Positions 1-9,221 of a stretch of 64,000 nucleotides of DNA are shown here, piece after piece. The stretch's first letter is position 1, and each line of letters opens with the position of its first letter. The position numbers and the translations under genes are program-made. Source of the DNA: Burkholderia ubonensis (GTDB lineage: Bacteria; Pseudomonadota; Gammaproteobacteria; Burkholderiales; Burkholderiaceae); NCBI RefSeq assembly GCF_001718695.1, contig NZ_CP013422.1:62001-126000 (forward strand). The letters run 5' to 3'. The notes under the pieces are model-generated. The model worked only from the letters and a program-made list of their open reading frames with translations. It had not been told where the DNA came from and did no database searches.

Positions 1-380
1 CGATGGACCGGATGCGTGCGACGCGCGTCGTCGGCGGCATGTATGCGGGCATCGTGCTGTCGCTCGCCGCGCTCGCGGCCGCGCCGGGCTTCGCGTCGCT
101 CGCGGCGGCCGCGTTCGCGGCCGGCATGTTCGTGATCGGCGGCCAGTCGGTGCTGTATGCGCTCGCCGCGATCTACTACCCGACCGCGATGCGCGGCACC
201 GGCGTCGGCACCGCGGTCGCGGTCGGCCGGCTCGGCTCCGTCGTCGGGCCGCTCGCCGCCGCGCAACTGCTCGCGATGGGCCGCAGCGCGCCGGTCGTGA
301 TCGGCGCGAGCATCCCCGTCACGCTGGTGGCCGCCATCGCCGCGCTGGTGCTGATCCGGCGCCCGGCCGCGCAGGACTGA
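1..380 (+). CDS. MFS transporter, C-terminal fragment (aromatic acid:H+ symporter type)
   Basis: The open frame enters from the left window edge and stops at 380, so only about 126 C-terminal residues are visible. They form the last four hydrophobic segments of a major facilitator protein. The segment IYYPTAMRGTGVG followed by GRLGSVVGP is typical of the AAHS family, which imports aromatic acids with protons across the inner membrane. A porin and a tannase/feruloyl esterase follow on the same strand, which fits uptake and processing of plant phenolics. The exact substrate cannot be read from this fragment. Confidence 0.75.
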   Translation, partial: MDRMRATRVVGGMYAGIVLSLAALAAAPGFASLAAAAFAAGMFVIGGQSVLYALAAIYYPTAMRGTGVGTAVAVGRLGSVVGPLAAAQLLAMGRSAPVVIGASIPVTLVAAIAALVLIRRPAAQD

Positions 381-447
381 GGCTTTCCACTTTCAACCAC
401 GAGCGCCGTCAGAGCGCGAATTCGACGCAGGTATGGAGACAATCGAC

Positions 448-1587
448 ATGAAGCACACCAAAGCCTTGCTGGCCGCCGGCGCATGCGCGCTGGCCGCGGC
501 GAGCGCGCATGCGCAGTCGAGCGTGACGCTGTACGGAATCATCGACACCGGCATCGAATACGTGTCGCACGCGAACGCGGCCGGCGACCACGTCGTGCGC
601 ATGCCCGCCGTGACGGGCGAACTGCCTTCGCGCTGGGGCCTGCGCGGCACCGAGGATCTCGGCGGCGGCTACCAGGCGGTGTTCGTGCTCGAGAGCGGCT
701 TCAACGTGCGCGGCGGCGATCTCGGCCAGGGCGGCCGGCTGTTCGGCCGGCAGGCGTTCGTCGGGCTGAAGAGCGGCTTCGGCACGCTCGCGTTCGGCCG
801 TCAGTACATGATGACCTACCTCGCGCTGCAGGGCGCCGACATCGTCGGCCCGGACATCTACGGCCTCGGTTCGCTCGACGCCTACGTGCCGAACGGCCGC
901 GCGGACAACGCGGTCACGTACGACGGCACGAATTACGGCTTCACGTTCGGCGCCGGCTATTCGTTCGGCCGCGACGGCGCGGGCACCGGCAATTCGCCGG
1001 GGCAGGGCACGTGCGCGGGGCAGGTGCCGGGCCACGCGGTCGAATGCCGCGACTGGTCGGTGATGCTCAAGTACGACAGCGCGCTGTTCGGCATTGCCGC
1101 GTCGTACGAGGAGCAGCGCGGCGGCGCGAACGCGGCGGCGAGCTTCTTCGACGGCGTCGCGCCCGCCGCCTTCACGACCCGCGCGGACAAGGATGCGCGC
1201 ACGCACGTCAGCGGCTACGTGAACGTCGGCCATGCGCGCATCGGCGCGGGCTGGCTCGGGCGGCGCGTGACGACCGAGGCGCCTGCCGCGCCGGGCGCAC
1301 GTTCGGACCTGTTCTTCGTCGGTGCGTCGTATGCGTTCACGCCGCTGTTCACCGTCGACGGCCAGGGCTACCGGATCGTCAACACCGCGCACGATACGCG
1401 CGCGACGATGGCGACGCTGCGCGCCACCTACGCGCTGTCGAAGCGCACGTCGGTCTACGCGCAGACCTCGTATCTGTGGAACAGCGCGCACGCGCGCTAC
1501 GCGGTCAGCGGCGGCGGCCCCGGCACGACGCCCGGCGCCGGGATGAACCAGCTCGGCGCGATGATCGGCGTCAAGCATTTCTTCTGA
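448..1587 (+). CDS. Gram-negative porin (OmpC/Omp32-like, Burkholderia type)
   Basis: A 379-residue outer-membrane porin expected to form a trimeric 16-strand barrel for diffusion of small hydrophilic solutes. It begins MKHTKALLAAGACALAAA with a Sec signal cut after AHA, followed by QSSVTLYGIIDTGIEY, the usual first strand of betaproteobacterial porins. It ends GVKHFF with the C-terminal Phe recognised by the BAM machinery. An in-frame ATG lies 15 bases upstream at 433, but GGAG at about 436-439 sits 8 bases before 448, so I chose 448. It lies between the MFS fragment and the tannase family gene on one strand with short gaps, so it is probably co-transcribed and supplies outer-membrane passage for the same substrates. 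Confidence 0.9.
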   Translation: MKHTKALLAAGACALAAASAHAQSSVTLYGIIDTGIEYVSHANAAGDHVVRMPAVTGELPSRWGLRGTEDLGGGYQAVFVLESGFNVRGGDLGQGGRLFGRQAFVGLKSGFGTLAFGRQYMMTYLALQGADIVGPDIYGLGSLDAYVPNGRADNAVTYDGTNYGFTFGAGYSFGRDGAGTGNSPGQGTCAGQVPGHAVECRDWSVMLKYDSALFGIAASYEEQRGGANAAASFFDGVAPAAFTTRADKDARTHVSGYVNVGHARIGAGWLGRRVTTEAPAAPGARSDLFFVGASYAFTPLFTVDGQGYRIVNTAHDTRATMATLRATYALSKRTSVYAQTSYLWNSAHARYAVSGGGPGTTPGAGMNQLGAMIGVKHFF

Positions 1588-1615
1588 GCCACGTTCCTGA
1601 CGAAACGGAGACACC

Positions 1616-3334
1616 GTGAACAAATCCGTACTCCTTTGCGTTGCGCCGCTGTCCGCCGCGATCCTCGCCGGCTGCGGCGGCGACGATTCGATCTTGCCGG
1701 CTTCCCCGCATTTGAGCGCCGCGACGCCGGCCGCGATGACGCAGACCTGCGACGCGCTCGCCGCGCGGCTCGCGTATGCGAACACGTCGTTCACGTCGGT
1801 GACGACCGCCGCCGCGGGCGCGCTGACGGTGGCCGGCAAGCCGATCGCCGAACACTGCGTGATCGCCGGGAAGATGAACGAGCGCGTGAGCCCCGTGGAC
1901 GGCAAGACCTACGCGATCGGCTTCGAGATGCGCCTGCCGAAGGCGTGGAACGGCCGCTTCTTCTACCAGGCGAACGGCGGCCTCGACGGCAACGTGCTGA
2001 CGGCGACCGGCGAGATCGGCGGCGGCGGGCCGCTGACGAATGCGCTGAACCTGGGCTTCGCGGTGATCAGCTCGGATTCCGGGCACAGCGGCGCGCAGAA
2101 CCCGCTGTTCGGGCTCGATCCGCAGGCGCGCCGCGACTACGGCTACGCGGCCGTCGATGCGCTGACGCCGATGGCGAAGCAGGTGATCCGCGTCGCCTAC
2201 GGGAAGGGGCCGGACCGCAGCTATTTCGGCGGCTGCTCGAACGGCGGGCGTCACGCGATGGTGACGGCGGCGCGCAATGCGGCCGACTACGACGGGATCA
2301 TTGCGGGCGATCCGGGCTTCCATCTGCCGAAGGCGGCGATCGGCGAGATGTATGGCGCGCAGCAGTTCGCGAAGATCGCGTCGGCGACCGGCGCGAACGG
2401 GCTGCCGGACCTTCGCAGCGGCTTCACCGACGCGGAGCGGCAGTTCGTCGGCGCGAAGATCGTCGAGAAATGCGACGCGCTCGACGGCGTCGCGGACGGC
2501 ATGGTGCAGGATGTCGCCGCGTGCCAGGCGCATTTCAGCGTCGACGCCGACATCCCGACCTGCGCGAACGGCGCGCGCACCGGCGCGTGCCTGACGGGCG
2601 CGCAGAAGACGGCGCTCGCCAACGTGTTCGCGGGCGCGCGCAACAGCGCGGGCGCGGCGCTGTACGCGAGCTTTCCGTACGATCCGGGCATCGCCGGCGG
2701 CGGTTGGGCTGCGTGGAAGCAGGCGAATTCGGTCACGCTCGACCCGGCCGCGATGGCGTTCACGTTCATGACGCCGCCGAAGCCCGCGGCGACGCTCGCG
2801 AACCTGCCCGGCTTCGCGCTCGGCTTCGACATGGATAACGACGCGCCGGCGATCTTCGCGACGAGCGGCGTGTATGCGGAGTCCGCTTGGTCGTTCATGA
2901 CGCCGCCCGACGAGACGAACCTGTCGGCGCTGAAGGCGCGCGGCGCGAAGCTGCTCGTCTATCACGGCACCGGTGATCCGGTGTTTTCGTTCAACGACAC
3001 GCGCGACTGGTATGCGCGGCTCGCGCAGGCGAACGGCGGGGATGCGTCGGATTTCGCGCGGTTCTATCCGGTGCCGGGGATGAATCATTGTTCGGGCGGG
3101 CCGGCGGCGGATCAGTTCGATATGTTGACGCCGCTGGTTGCGTGGGTCGAGCAGGGGCAGCCGCCGGCCGCGATCGTCGCGACTGCGCGCGACGCGAGCA
3201 ACGTGCTGCCGAATGCGGAGGTGCCGACGTCGTGGGGCGCGGGCCGCACGCGTCCGTTGTGTCCGTATCCGCAGGTCGCGCGCTACAACGGCTCGGGCGA
3301 CGTGAATTCGGCGGGGAGTTTCAGTTGTCGTTGA
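1616..3334 (+). CDS. Tannase/feruloyl esterase family lipoprotein
   Basis: A 572-residue alpha/beta hydrolase of the tannase/feruloyl esterase family, which cleaves ester bonds of phenolic acids such as gallate or ferulate. The start is GTG at 1616 with GGAG at about 1607. The N-terminus is a lipoprotein signal with lipobox LAGC, so it is probably anchored to a membrane on the periplasmic or outer face. The nucleophile motif is GGCSNGGRH near residue 205. The acid lies in YHGTGDPVF and the base in GMNHCSGGP. The Cys before the Ser and the Cys after the His form the family's CS-D-HC arrangement. Porin and MFS genes lie just upstream. The true ester substrate is unknown. Confidence 0.88.
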   Translation: MNKSVLLCVAPLSAAILAGCGGDDSILPASPHLSAATPAAMTQTCDALAARLAYANTSFTSVTTAAAGALTVAGKPIAEHCVIAGKMNERVSPVDGKTYAIGFEMRLPKAWNGRFFYQANGGLDGNVLTATGEIGGGGPLTNALNLGFAVISSDSGHSGAQNPLFGLDPQARRDYGYAAVDALTPMAKQVIRVAYGKGPDRSYFGGCSNGGRHAMVTAARNAADYDGIIAGDPGFHLPKAAIGEMYGAQQFAKIASATGANGLPDLRSGFTDAERQFVGAKIVEKCDALDGVADGMVQDVAACQAHFSVDADIPTCANGARTGACLTGAQKTALANVFAGARNSAGAALYASFPYDPGIAGGGWAAWKQANSVTLDPAAMAFTFMTPPKPAATLANLPGFALGFDMDNDAPAIFATSGVYAESAWSFMTPPDETNLSALKARGAKLLVYHGTGDPVFSFNDTRDWYARLAQANGGDASDFARFYPVPGMNHCSGGPAADQFDMLTPLVAWVEQGQPPAAIVATARDASNVLPNAEVPTSWGAGRTRPLCPYPQVARYNGSGDVNSAGSFSCR

Positions 3335-3547
3335 CGCAGCGGCGAGCGGCGATGCGGTGCTCGGGTCGATGGGCGTGCGCATCGCCGCGGTTGCTTGTGG
3401 GTGCGCGCTGGCGACGGCGGCGGCTCCGCGCCTGCGTATGCGCGCGGCAGTTGCGGCCGGTGGCCGTGTCCCGGGATACTATGGCGCCTTTCCGTCGGCG
3501 CGACGCGTCGCGACCGACACGCCACGTATCTTTCCGTTGATTCGCGC

Positions 3548-4165
3548 ATGCAAACCGTAGCGGTACTCGACTTCGAAACAACCGGGCTTTCCCCGAACCT
3601 GGGCGACAGGGCGACCGAGATCGCCGTGATCCTGCTGCGCGACGGCGAGATCGTCGACCGCTATCAGAGCCTGATGAACGCGGGACGCCGCATTCCGTCC
3701 GACGTCGTCGCGCTCACCGGGATCACGAACGAGATGATCGCGACGGCGCCGCCGGTGTCGAAGGTGATGAAGGAAGCCGCCGCGTTCGTCGGCAGCCATC
3801 CGGTCGTCGCGCACAACGCGGGGTTCGACAAGCGATTCTGGCAGGCCGAACTCGGCTCGCTCGGCGTCGCGGCCGACCATCCGTTTGCATGCACGATGCT
3901 GGTGGCGCGGCGCCTCTACCCGCATGCGCGCAGCCACCGGCTGTCGAGCCTCGCCGACCTGCTGCGCTTGCCGCAGGCCGGCCGCGCGCACCGCGCGATG
4001 GTCGACGCGGAGATCGCGAGCCATCTGTGGTGCCGGATGCAGCGCGACATCGGCGAAACTTACGGGCTGCGGCACGTCGATCACAGGCTCATGTCGCGTC
4101 TGCAGACGACGAGCAAGGCGAAGGTTGCGACGTTCTTCGGTTCGTTGTCGGCGGCGGGGCGGTGA
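3548..4165 (+). CDS. DnaQ-like 3'-5' exonuclease (DEDDh)
   Basis: A 205-residue single-domain exonuclease related to the epsilon subunit of DNA polymerase III. ExoI is DFETTGLSP (residues 8-16), ExoII is HNAGFDKRF (about residues 97-105) and ExoIII is HRAMVDAE (about 153-160). Together these supply the four acidic metal ligands and the catalytic His of the DEDDh class. The open frame extends upstream to 3395, but that part looks like non-coding translation and the family starts a few residues before ExoI, so ATG 3548 is chosen. It stands alone, convergent with the aminotransferase. A role in nucleic-acid turnover or repair is inferred; it is too short to be a full polymerase-associated protein with a tau-binding tail. 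Confidence 0.85.
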   Translation: MQTVAVLDFETTGLSPNLGDRATEIAVILLRDGEIVDRYQSLMNAGRRIPSDVVALTGITNEMIATAPPVSKVMKEAAAFVGSHPVVAHNAGFDKRFWQAELGSLGVAADHPFACTMLVARRLYPHARSHRLSSLADLLRLPQAGRAHRAMVDAEIASHLWCRMQRDIGETYGLRHVDHRLMSRLQTTSKAKVATFFGSLSAAGR

Positions 4166-4399
4166 TTCTGCTTGCGGGTGGGGGGAGCGCGGTGGAGTGG
4201 GTCCGCTCACGTTAGCTCGCCAGCGCCGCCAGCCGAACGTTCATGCGCATTCTCGCGCGCATTCTCGTGCGTCACGTCCATCGCGCTACTGAGCGCATGA
4301 CTTCGTCGATCTCACCGAACGCCGCACGCGCGTCTCGCGACGTGCGGCCGCTTCGACGCGGCCGGCACCTTCCCGCGACGTCGAGCGCGCGTCACCGCA

Positions 4400-5830
4400 T
4401 CACACGAGTTCGCCCAGGCACGCGTCGAACTGCGCGACCAGCTTGTCGACGTCGTCGGCAGTCGTCTGCGGGCACACGAGCATCATGTTGTGGAACGGCG
4501 TGATCAGCACGCCGCGGTTCAGCAGGTACAGGTGCACGATGTGCTCGAGCTCGCTGTCGAGCTGCCGGCCGGCGATCGTGCCGTTGCGCGGCGGCGTCGG
4601 CGCGAACTGGAACTCGGTGCGCGCGCCGATGCGCGTCACGCACCACGGCAGCCCGCGTGTCGCGATCGCCTGTTCGAGCCCGGACGCGAGCCGTGCAGCC
4701 AGTTCGAACATGTGCGCGTAGGCCGCGTCCGTTGCCACTTCGTTCAGCGTCGCGCGCATCGCATGCATCGCGAGCATGTTCGCGGTGAGCGTCGTGCCGA
4801 TGCCCGAATGCCCGGGCGGCGCGTTCAGCTTCGCCCGTTTCGCGCGCTCCGCGAATGCCGCGCTGAACCCGTAGACCGCGCACGGCACGCCGCCGGCAAT
4901 CGGCTTGCCGACCACCAGCACGTCGGGATCGAGCCCGTGCGCCACCGCATAGCCGCCGGGCCCGCTGCTGATCGTGTGCGTCTCGTCGATCACGAGCAGC
5001 GTGCCGTAGCGGCGCGTCAGCGCGCGGGCTTCATCCCAGAAGCCGGGTTCGGGCAGCACCATCCCGATGTTCGTCATCGCGGGCTCGGCGAGCACGCACG
5101 CGACGTCGCCGTCCTTCAGCGCCGCTTCGAGCGCCCCCAGATCGTTGAACTCGACGACGCGCGTGCCCGCGAGCAGGTCGTACGCCTGCCCGAGCAGGCT
5201 GTCGCGCTGCACGGGGCGGCCGTCGACGAGATCGACGAACACGTCGTCGACCGTGCCGTGGTAGCAGCCGTTGAACACGACGATCGTGTTGCGGCCGGTG
5301 GCCGCGCGCGCCCAGCGCAGCACGAAACGGTTCGCATCGCTCGCGCTCAGCGCGAACTGCCAGACCGGCAGCCCGAAGCGGCGCGCAAGTTCGCGCGACA
5401 CCCAGGCGGCGTCCTCGCTCGGCAGCATCGTCGTGTAGCCGCGCGTCGCCTGCTCGGCGAGCGCACGGGCGACGGGTTCCGGCGCATGGCCGAACATCGC
5501 GCCCGTGTCGCCGAGACAGAAATCGGCATAGCGATGGCCGTCGACGTCGGTGAAGGTCGCGCCGCGCGCTTCCTTCACGTACAGCGAGAACGGGGTCGAC
5601 CAATCCTGCATCCAGTGCAGCGGGACGCCGAACAGCAAGTGCTCGGCGGCTTCCGCGGACAGTGCGCGGGATCTCGGCATCGCTTCGGCGAACGCGCGGC
5701 GCTCGCGGTCGAACAGCGCGCGGGCGCGGGTGAGGTCGACTCCGTGGCGGGAAGGCAAAGGCAGCTCCTGGTGGTGAAGGTGGAGCAACGATAGCGCGAC
5801 GGGCGGGGCGTTGAACAGAGGCGGAATCAC
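4400..5830 (-). CDS. Class III PLP-dependent aminotransferase (glutamate-1-semialdehyde aminomutase-like)
   Basis: A 476-residue fold-type I PLP enzyme. The FNGCYHGTVDD segment binds the cofactor region, VIDETHT carries the Asp that contacts the pyridine nitrogen, and VVGKPIAGG contains the Schiff-base Lys. The overall pattern resembles glutamate-1-semialdehyde 2,1-aminomutase and related amine:oxo-acid aminotransferases. This organism would also carry a housekeeping hemL elsewhere, so this is probably a catabolic paralogue. The gene is monocistronic and convergent with the exonuclease. The first 20-25 residues are not clearly homologous and a later start is possible. Substrate unknown. Confidence 0.8.
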   Translation of the reverse strand: MIPPLFNAPPVALSLLHLHHQELPLPSRHGVDLTRARALFDRERRAFAEAMPRSRALSAEAAEHLLFGVPLHWMQDWSTPFSLYVKEARGATFTDVDGHRYADFCLGDTGAMFGHAPEPVARALAEQATRGYTTMLPSEDAAWVSRELARRFGLPVWQFALSASDANRFVLRWARAATGRNTIVVFNGCYHGTVDDVFVDLVDGRPVQRDSLLGQAYDLLAGTRVVEFNDLGALEAALKDGDVACVLAEPAMTNIGMVLPEPGFWDEARALTRRYGTLLVIDETHTISSGPGGYAVAHGLDPDVLVVGKPIAGGVPCAVYGFSAAFAERAKRAKLNAPPGHSGIGTTLTANMLAMHAMRATLNEVATDAAYAHMFELAARLASGLEQAIATRGLPWCVTRIGARTEFQFAPTPPRNGTIAGRQLDSELEHIVHLYLLNRGVLITPFHNMMLVCPQTTADDVDKLVAQFDACLGELV

Positions 5831-6265
5831 GGAGGCAGGTAGGCGATTCGAAGGGCGCTGCGCGTAGGTGTTGCAGAGTTATGGCCGATTGGCGACATGG
5901 CGACACCGCCAGATGTCGGACGTACGCGAAGCCGTTGGCGCGGTGAAGGTGTTCATACGTGGCGCTCGAGTCTTTCACAAGCCGGCTCGCATGAGGAAGG
6001 TGCCCGAGAACCGTCCCGATTCATCGAACGCGATGGGGGCGCAGGCAGCAATTTGTGCGCATAAACATACGACGACATATCTCACCGACGCTCACGGATC
6101 TCACGTGAGTGCGCGCACACATCCGAATTTGTGCAGCGAGAATCGAGGGTAAACGACAAATACATGCCCGACCACGAACGCGCCTAGACTTGCCCATGTG
6201 ATACGACGACGTACGAATATGGTCGCGTCGCACACGACCCGATACCCCCTTCCGGAGAAATGCCC
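5831..6265. promoter_or_regulatory. Divergent intergenic region between aminotransferase and GH28 gene
   Basis: About 435 bases with lower G+C than the neighbours and no convincing gene. It contains a perfect 10-base palindrome CTCACGTGAG at 6100-6109 and two copies of AATTTGTGC at 6050-6058 and 6126-6134 that flank it roughly symmetrically. This could be an operator for the exported glycosidase. It is inferred from symmetry only. Confidence 0.35.
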
Positions 6266-8260
6266 ATGGCCGCAAGCCGTCGCCGTTCGTCTTTGCCCGC
6301 CCGTTCGCCTTCTTCGAAGCGGCTGACGCGCCGCGACTTCATCGGCTGGACCGGCACGCTCGCCGGCGGGGCAGTGTTCGGCGGTCCACTCGCGGCCACC
6401 CGTGCGTTCGCCCACGTCGCCGCAGCCGATGTTGCGCCCGACGCGATCTGGGGCGAGCACGGCGCGGCCGCGCGTATCGCCGCATCGCTCGCGCATGTGT
6501 CGCGGCGCGCGTTCCGCCACCGCGAATTCGACGTGACGCACTATGGCGCGCGCTCGTGCGCGACCGTCGCGCAGACGTCGCCGTACCCGTCGGCCAAATC
6601 GCCGGTGAGCCCCGGCGCCGAACTGACGACCGCGCCCGGCGCGTTCGACTCGCGCCCGGCATTTCTCGCGGCGATCGACGCATGCGCGCGTGAAGGCGGT
6701 GGCAGTGTGATCGTGCCGGCCGGCAACTGGTACTGCGCGGGGCCGATCGTGCTGCAGAGCAACGTGAATTTCCATCTGAGCGTGAACTGCACGATCTACT
6801 TCAGTCCGAACCCGGCCGATTACGCGAAGGACGGCCCGGTCGACTGCGGCGCGAACGGCCGGCTGTACTACAGCCGTTGGCAGGCGAACGACTGTCTGAA
6901 CTACGGCGCGCCCGTCTACGCGCGCAATGCGACCAACATCGCGCTGACCGGCGAAGGCGCGACGTCGGTGCTGAACGGGCAGGCGATGACGCCCTTCGCG
7001 GGTAGCGGAGCCGGCAGCGTCTGCTGGTGGACCTACAAGGGCTCGTCGGGCGCGTATGGCGGGAACGCGTCCGTGCCGAGCCAGGCGTTCGCGAATCCGA
7101 ACAACGTGGATCTGCGGCTCGTCGCACCGGCGATTCCGGACGCGCTCTACGCGCTGCTCACCTCGCCGGTCACGCCGTGGCAGCAGGACCAGAACTACCT
7201 GCCCGCACTGTCCGAAGCCGGCGTGCCGGTCGAGCGGCGCATCTTCGGGCTCGGCCACTATCTGCGGCCGTGCATGGTCGAATTCATCGGCTGCACGAAC
7301 GTGTTGATGGAGAACTACCAGACGCAGAACACGCCGTTCTGGCAGCATCATCCGACCGCGAGCCGCAACGTCGTGATCCGCGGCGTGACGACCAACAGCA
7401 TCGGTCCGAACAACGACGGCTTCGATCCCGACGCGTGCACCGACGTGCTGTGCGAGCGCTGCACGTTCAACACCGGCGACGATTGCATCGCGATCAAGTC
7501 GGGCAAGGATCGGGACACCGAATACGGGCCCGCGAAGCGACACCTGATTCGCGACTGCACGATGAACAGCGGCCACGGCGGGATTACGCTCGGCAGCGAA
7601 ATGGGCGGCGGCGTCGAGCAGATCTATGCGACCAACCTGTCGATGCTGAACGCGAACTGGCAGACCAATCCGCTGAACATCGCGATTCGCGTGAAGACCA
7701 ACATGAACCGCGGCGGTTACGTGAAGGACTTCCACGTGAAAGGCGTCGTGCTGCCGAACGGCGTGAACCTGAAGGGCGGCGGCTACGGCAGCGCGCTGCT
7801 CGCCGGCAGCCCGATCAACGCGAGCGTCGCGCTCGGCGTCGTCACGGCGGCGGCCGGCAATCCGTCGGCCGCACAGGGCGGCATCGTCACGTTCGACTGC
7901 GACTATCAGCCGGCCAACGACGCGGTGCGCACGCGGCCGCCCGTCGTGCAGAACGTGACGATCTCCGACGTGAAGGCGAGCAACGTGACGTTGAACGGCG
8001 TGAGCGCGTCGTGCTTCCAGGCGATCGTCGCGCAGGGGCCCGTCGCGTTCGACTACAACGGCGCGCCGCCGACGCCGGCCGTGCAGCCGATTTCCGGCGT
8101 GACGATCAGCAACTGCGACTTCGGCACGCCGGTCGCGTCGGGGGTGGCGACGGTCACGTCGCCGGGTCCGATCTACGCGTTCAACGTGAGCGCGATGACG
8201 CTCGCGAACGTGACGATCGCGGGGCAAGTCGTCGACACGTCGATCACCGATCGGCGCTGA
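6266..8260 (+). CDS. Tat-exported glycoside hydrolase family 28 (polygalacturonase-like)
   Basis: A 664-residue protein with a Tat signal, TRRDFIGW followed by a Gly/Ala hydrophobic stretch, so it should fold in the cytoplasm before export. The right-handed beta-helix carries all GH28 signatures in order: NNDGFDPD near residue 382, GDDC near 404, GHGG near 435 and IRVKTN near 474. These supply the catalytic Asp residues, the His and the substrate-binding Arg-x-Lys. GH28 enzymes hydrolyse galacturonan or related alpha-linked uronides. An ATG at 6260 lies only 2 bases from the GGAG at 6254-6257, whereas ATG 6266 has 8-base spacing, so 6266 is preferred. The protein is longer than simple polygalacturonases because of an extended N-terminal part and loops. 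Substrate specificity (pectin, rhamnogalacturonan or another) is open. Confidence 0.88.
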   Translation: MAASRRRSSLPARSPSSKRLTRRDFIGWTGTLAGGAVFGGPLAATRAFAHVAAADVAPDAIWGEHGAAARIAASLAHVSRRAFRHREFDVTHYGARSCATVAQTSPYPSAKSPVSPGAELTTAPGAFDSRPAFLAAIDACAREGGGSVIVPAGNWYCAGPIVLQSNVNFHLSVNCTIYFSPNPADYAKDGPVDCGANGRLYYSRWQANDCLNYGAPVYARNATNIALTGEGATSVLNGQAMTPFAGSGAGSVCWWTYKGSSGAYGGNASVPSQAFANPNNVDLRLVAPAIPDALYALLTSPVTPWQQDQNYLPALSEAGVPVERRIFGLGHYLRPCMVEFIGCTNVLMENYQTQNTPFWQHHPTASRNVVIRGVTTNSIGPNNDGFDPDACTDVLCERCTFNTGDDCIAIKSGKDRDTEYGPAKRHLIRDCTMNSGHGGITLGSEMGGGVEQIYATNLSMLNANWQTNPLNIAIRVKTNMNRGGYVKDFHVKGVVLPNGVNLKGGGYGSALLAGSPINASVALGVVTAAAGNPSAAQGGIVTFDCDYQPANDAVRTRPPVVQNVTISDVKASNVTLNGVSASCFQAIVAQGPVAFDYNGAPPTPAVQPISGVTISNCDFGTPVASGVATVTSPGPIYAFNVSAMTLANVTIAGQVVDTSITDRR

Positions 8261-8299
8261 TACGCCCGGTGGGCGGCGTTTCGTACGCGCGCGATCGCG

Positions 8300-8806
8300 T
8301 CACGCGAGAATCTTGACCATGTGGTGTTCATCGTAGAAGCGGCCGTCCACGAACAGCGACCGGGGCTCCGTTCCGAATCGGACGAACCCTTGCGATGCAT
8401 ACAGCCGTTCCGCGGTGCCGTTGATCTCGTTCACGCACAGCAGCAGTTGGCGGCATTGCCACGCCTGCGCCGCATGCGCGGTCGCACGTTCGAGCAGCGA
8501 CTGGGCGATCTCGCGCCCGCGATACGCGGGATCGACGAACACGCCCCAGATCGTCGCCTTGTGCGCGACCTTCGTCCGCGCATCGCGGCGCACGCCGGTG
8601 ATGCCGACGAGCGTGTCGTCTTCGAATGCGCCGAACACCGCGCGCTCATGCGTGGGTGCGATGCGCGCTGCGAATGCTTCGAGCGGCACCACGACTTCTT
8701 CGGCGTGGGTAGGCAGGAATGAGGTCGGCGACGTGTCGATAGCGCGAAGGCGGACGGATTTGAATTGCGCCGCGTCGGCGGCGTCGAGCAGGCGAATCGT
8801 GATCAT
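8300..8806 (-). CDS. GNAT family N-acetyltransferase
   Basis: A 168-residue single GNAT domain starting MITIRLLD. The acetyl-CoA pyrophosphate loop is seen in VFVDPAYRGREIAQSLL (about residues 92-108), and the late beta-strand/helix motif is NGTAERLYASQGFVRFG. GNAT proteins transfer acetyl from acetyl-CoA to amino groups of small molecules or proteins; this one's acceptor is unknown. The open frame extends 29 residues upstream, but MITIR is the conventional family start. It is convergent with the GH28 gene and stands alone. Confidence 0.85.
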   Translation of the reverse strand: MITIRLLDAADAAQFKSVRLRAIDTSPTSFLPTHAEEVVVPLEAFAARIAPTHERAVFGAFEDDTLVGITGVRRDARTKVAHKATIWGVFVDPAYRGREIAQSLLERATAHAAQAWQCRQLLLCVNEINGTAERLYASQGFVRFGTEPRSLFVDGRFYDEHHMVKILA

Positions 8807-9221
8807 CGGTCGGGGTCGTCGCTGGTTTGCGGAACGGGCAGCTGCGGCGCGCGACGCGCAGCAGCGCATTGCGATGCCAAGGCCGGCTGACACAGGTCAT
8901 CGACGAAGCGTGAGCAGATGACGGCAGTAGCCGGCGAGAGCAATGCAGCAAGAACGTCGAGATGACGCTCGAAACGAATGCATAGTCTACCGAAACTGCC
9001 GGCAAAGCAGGCATGCGTGCGTTCGGCGACCCAGCGGTGCCGTTCAGGTCGCTCCTTGCTTTCCGCGGCTCGTCCTTTCCAGGCGAGACGAGCCGCATTT
9101 CCGCGCCGCGTCGGGTCACGTCGGCAGCGGGCAAATTGAACCGAGCAGCCTGTTCAATCCACCTTCGGAAGAACGAAACCGGCTGAAACAGCGCTCGCCG
9201 GACACCAGCCAATGCGCGCTC
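8807..9221. other. Intergenic gap, no gene recognised
   Basis: About 415 bases between the acetyltransferase start and the end of the NCS1 permease gene. Open frames here have no family resemblance. It should hold the acetyltransferase promoter and the end of the pxp operon transcript. I see no strong hairpin with a T tract. Confidence 0.5.

Noticed and set aside
409..1905. Long antisense open frame opposite the porin and many similar Arg/Ala-rich frames throughout
   Set aside because: In DNA this GC-rich, the strand opposite a real gene stays open. These translations are Arg/Ala/His-rich with no domains or ribosome-binding sites.
5868..6152. 94-codon frame upstream of the GH28 gene
   Set aside because: No family resemblance, no ribosome-binding site, and AT-rich promoter-like composition.
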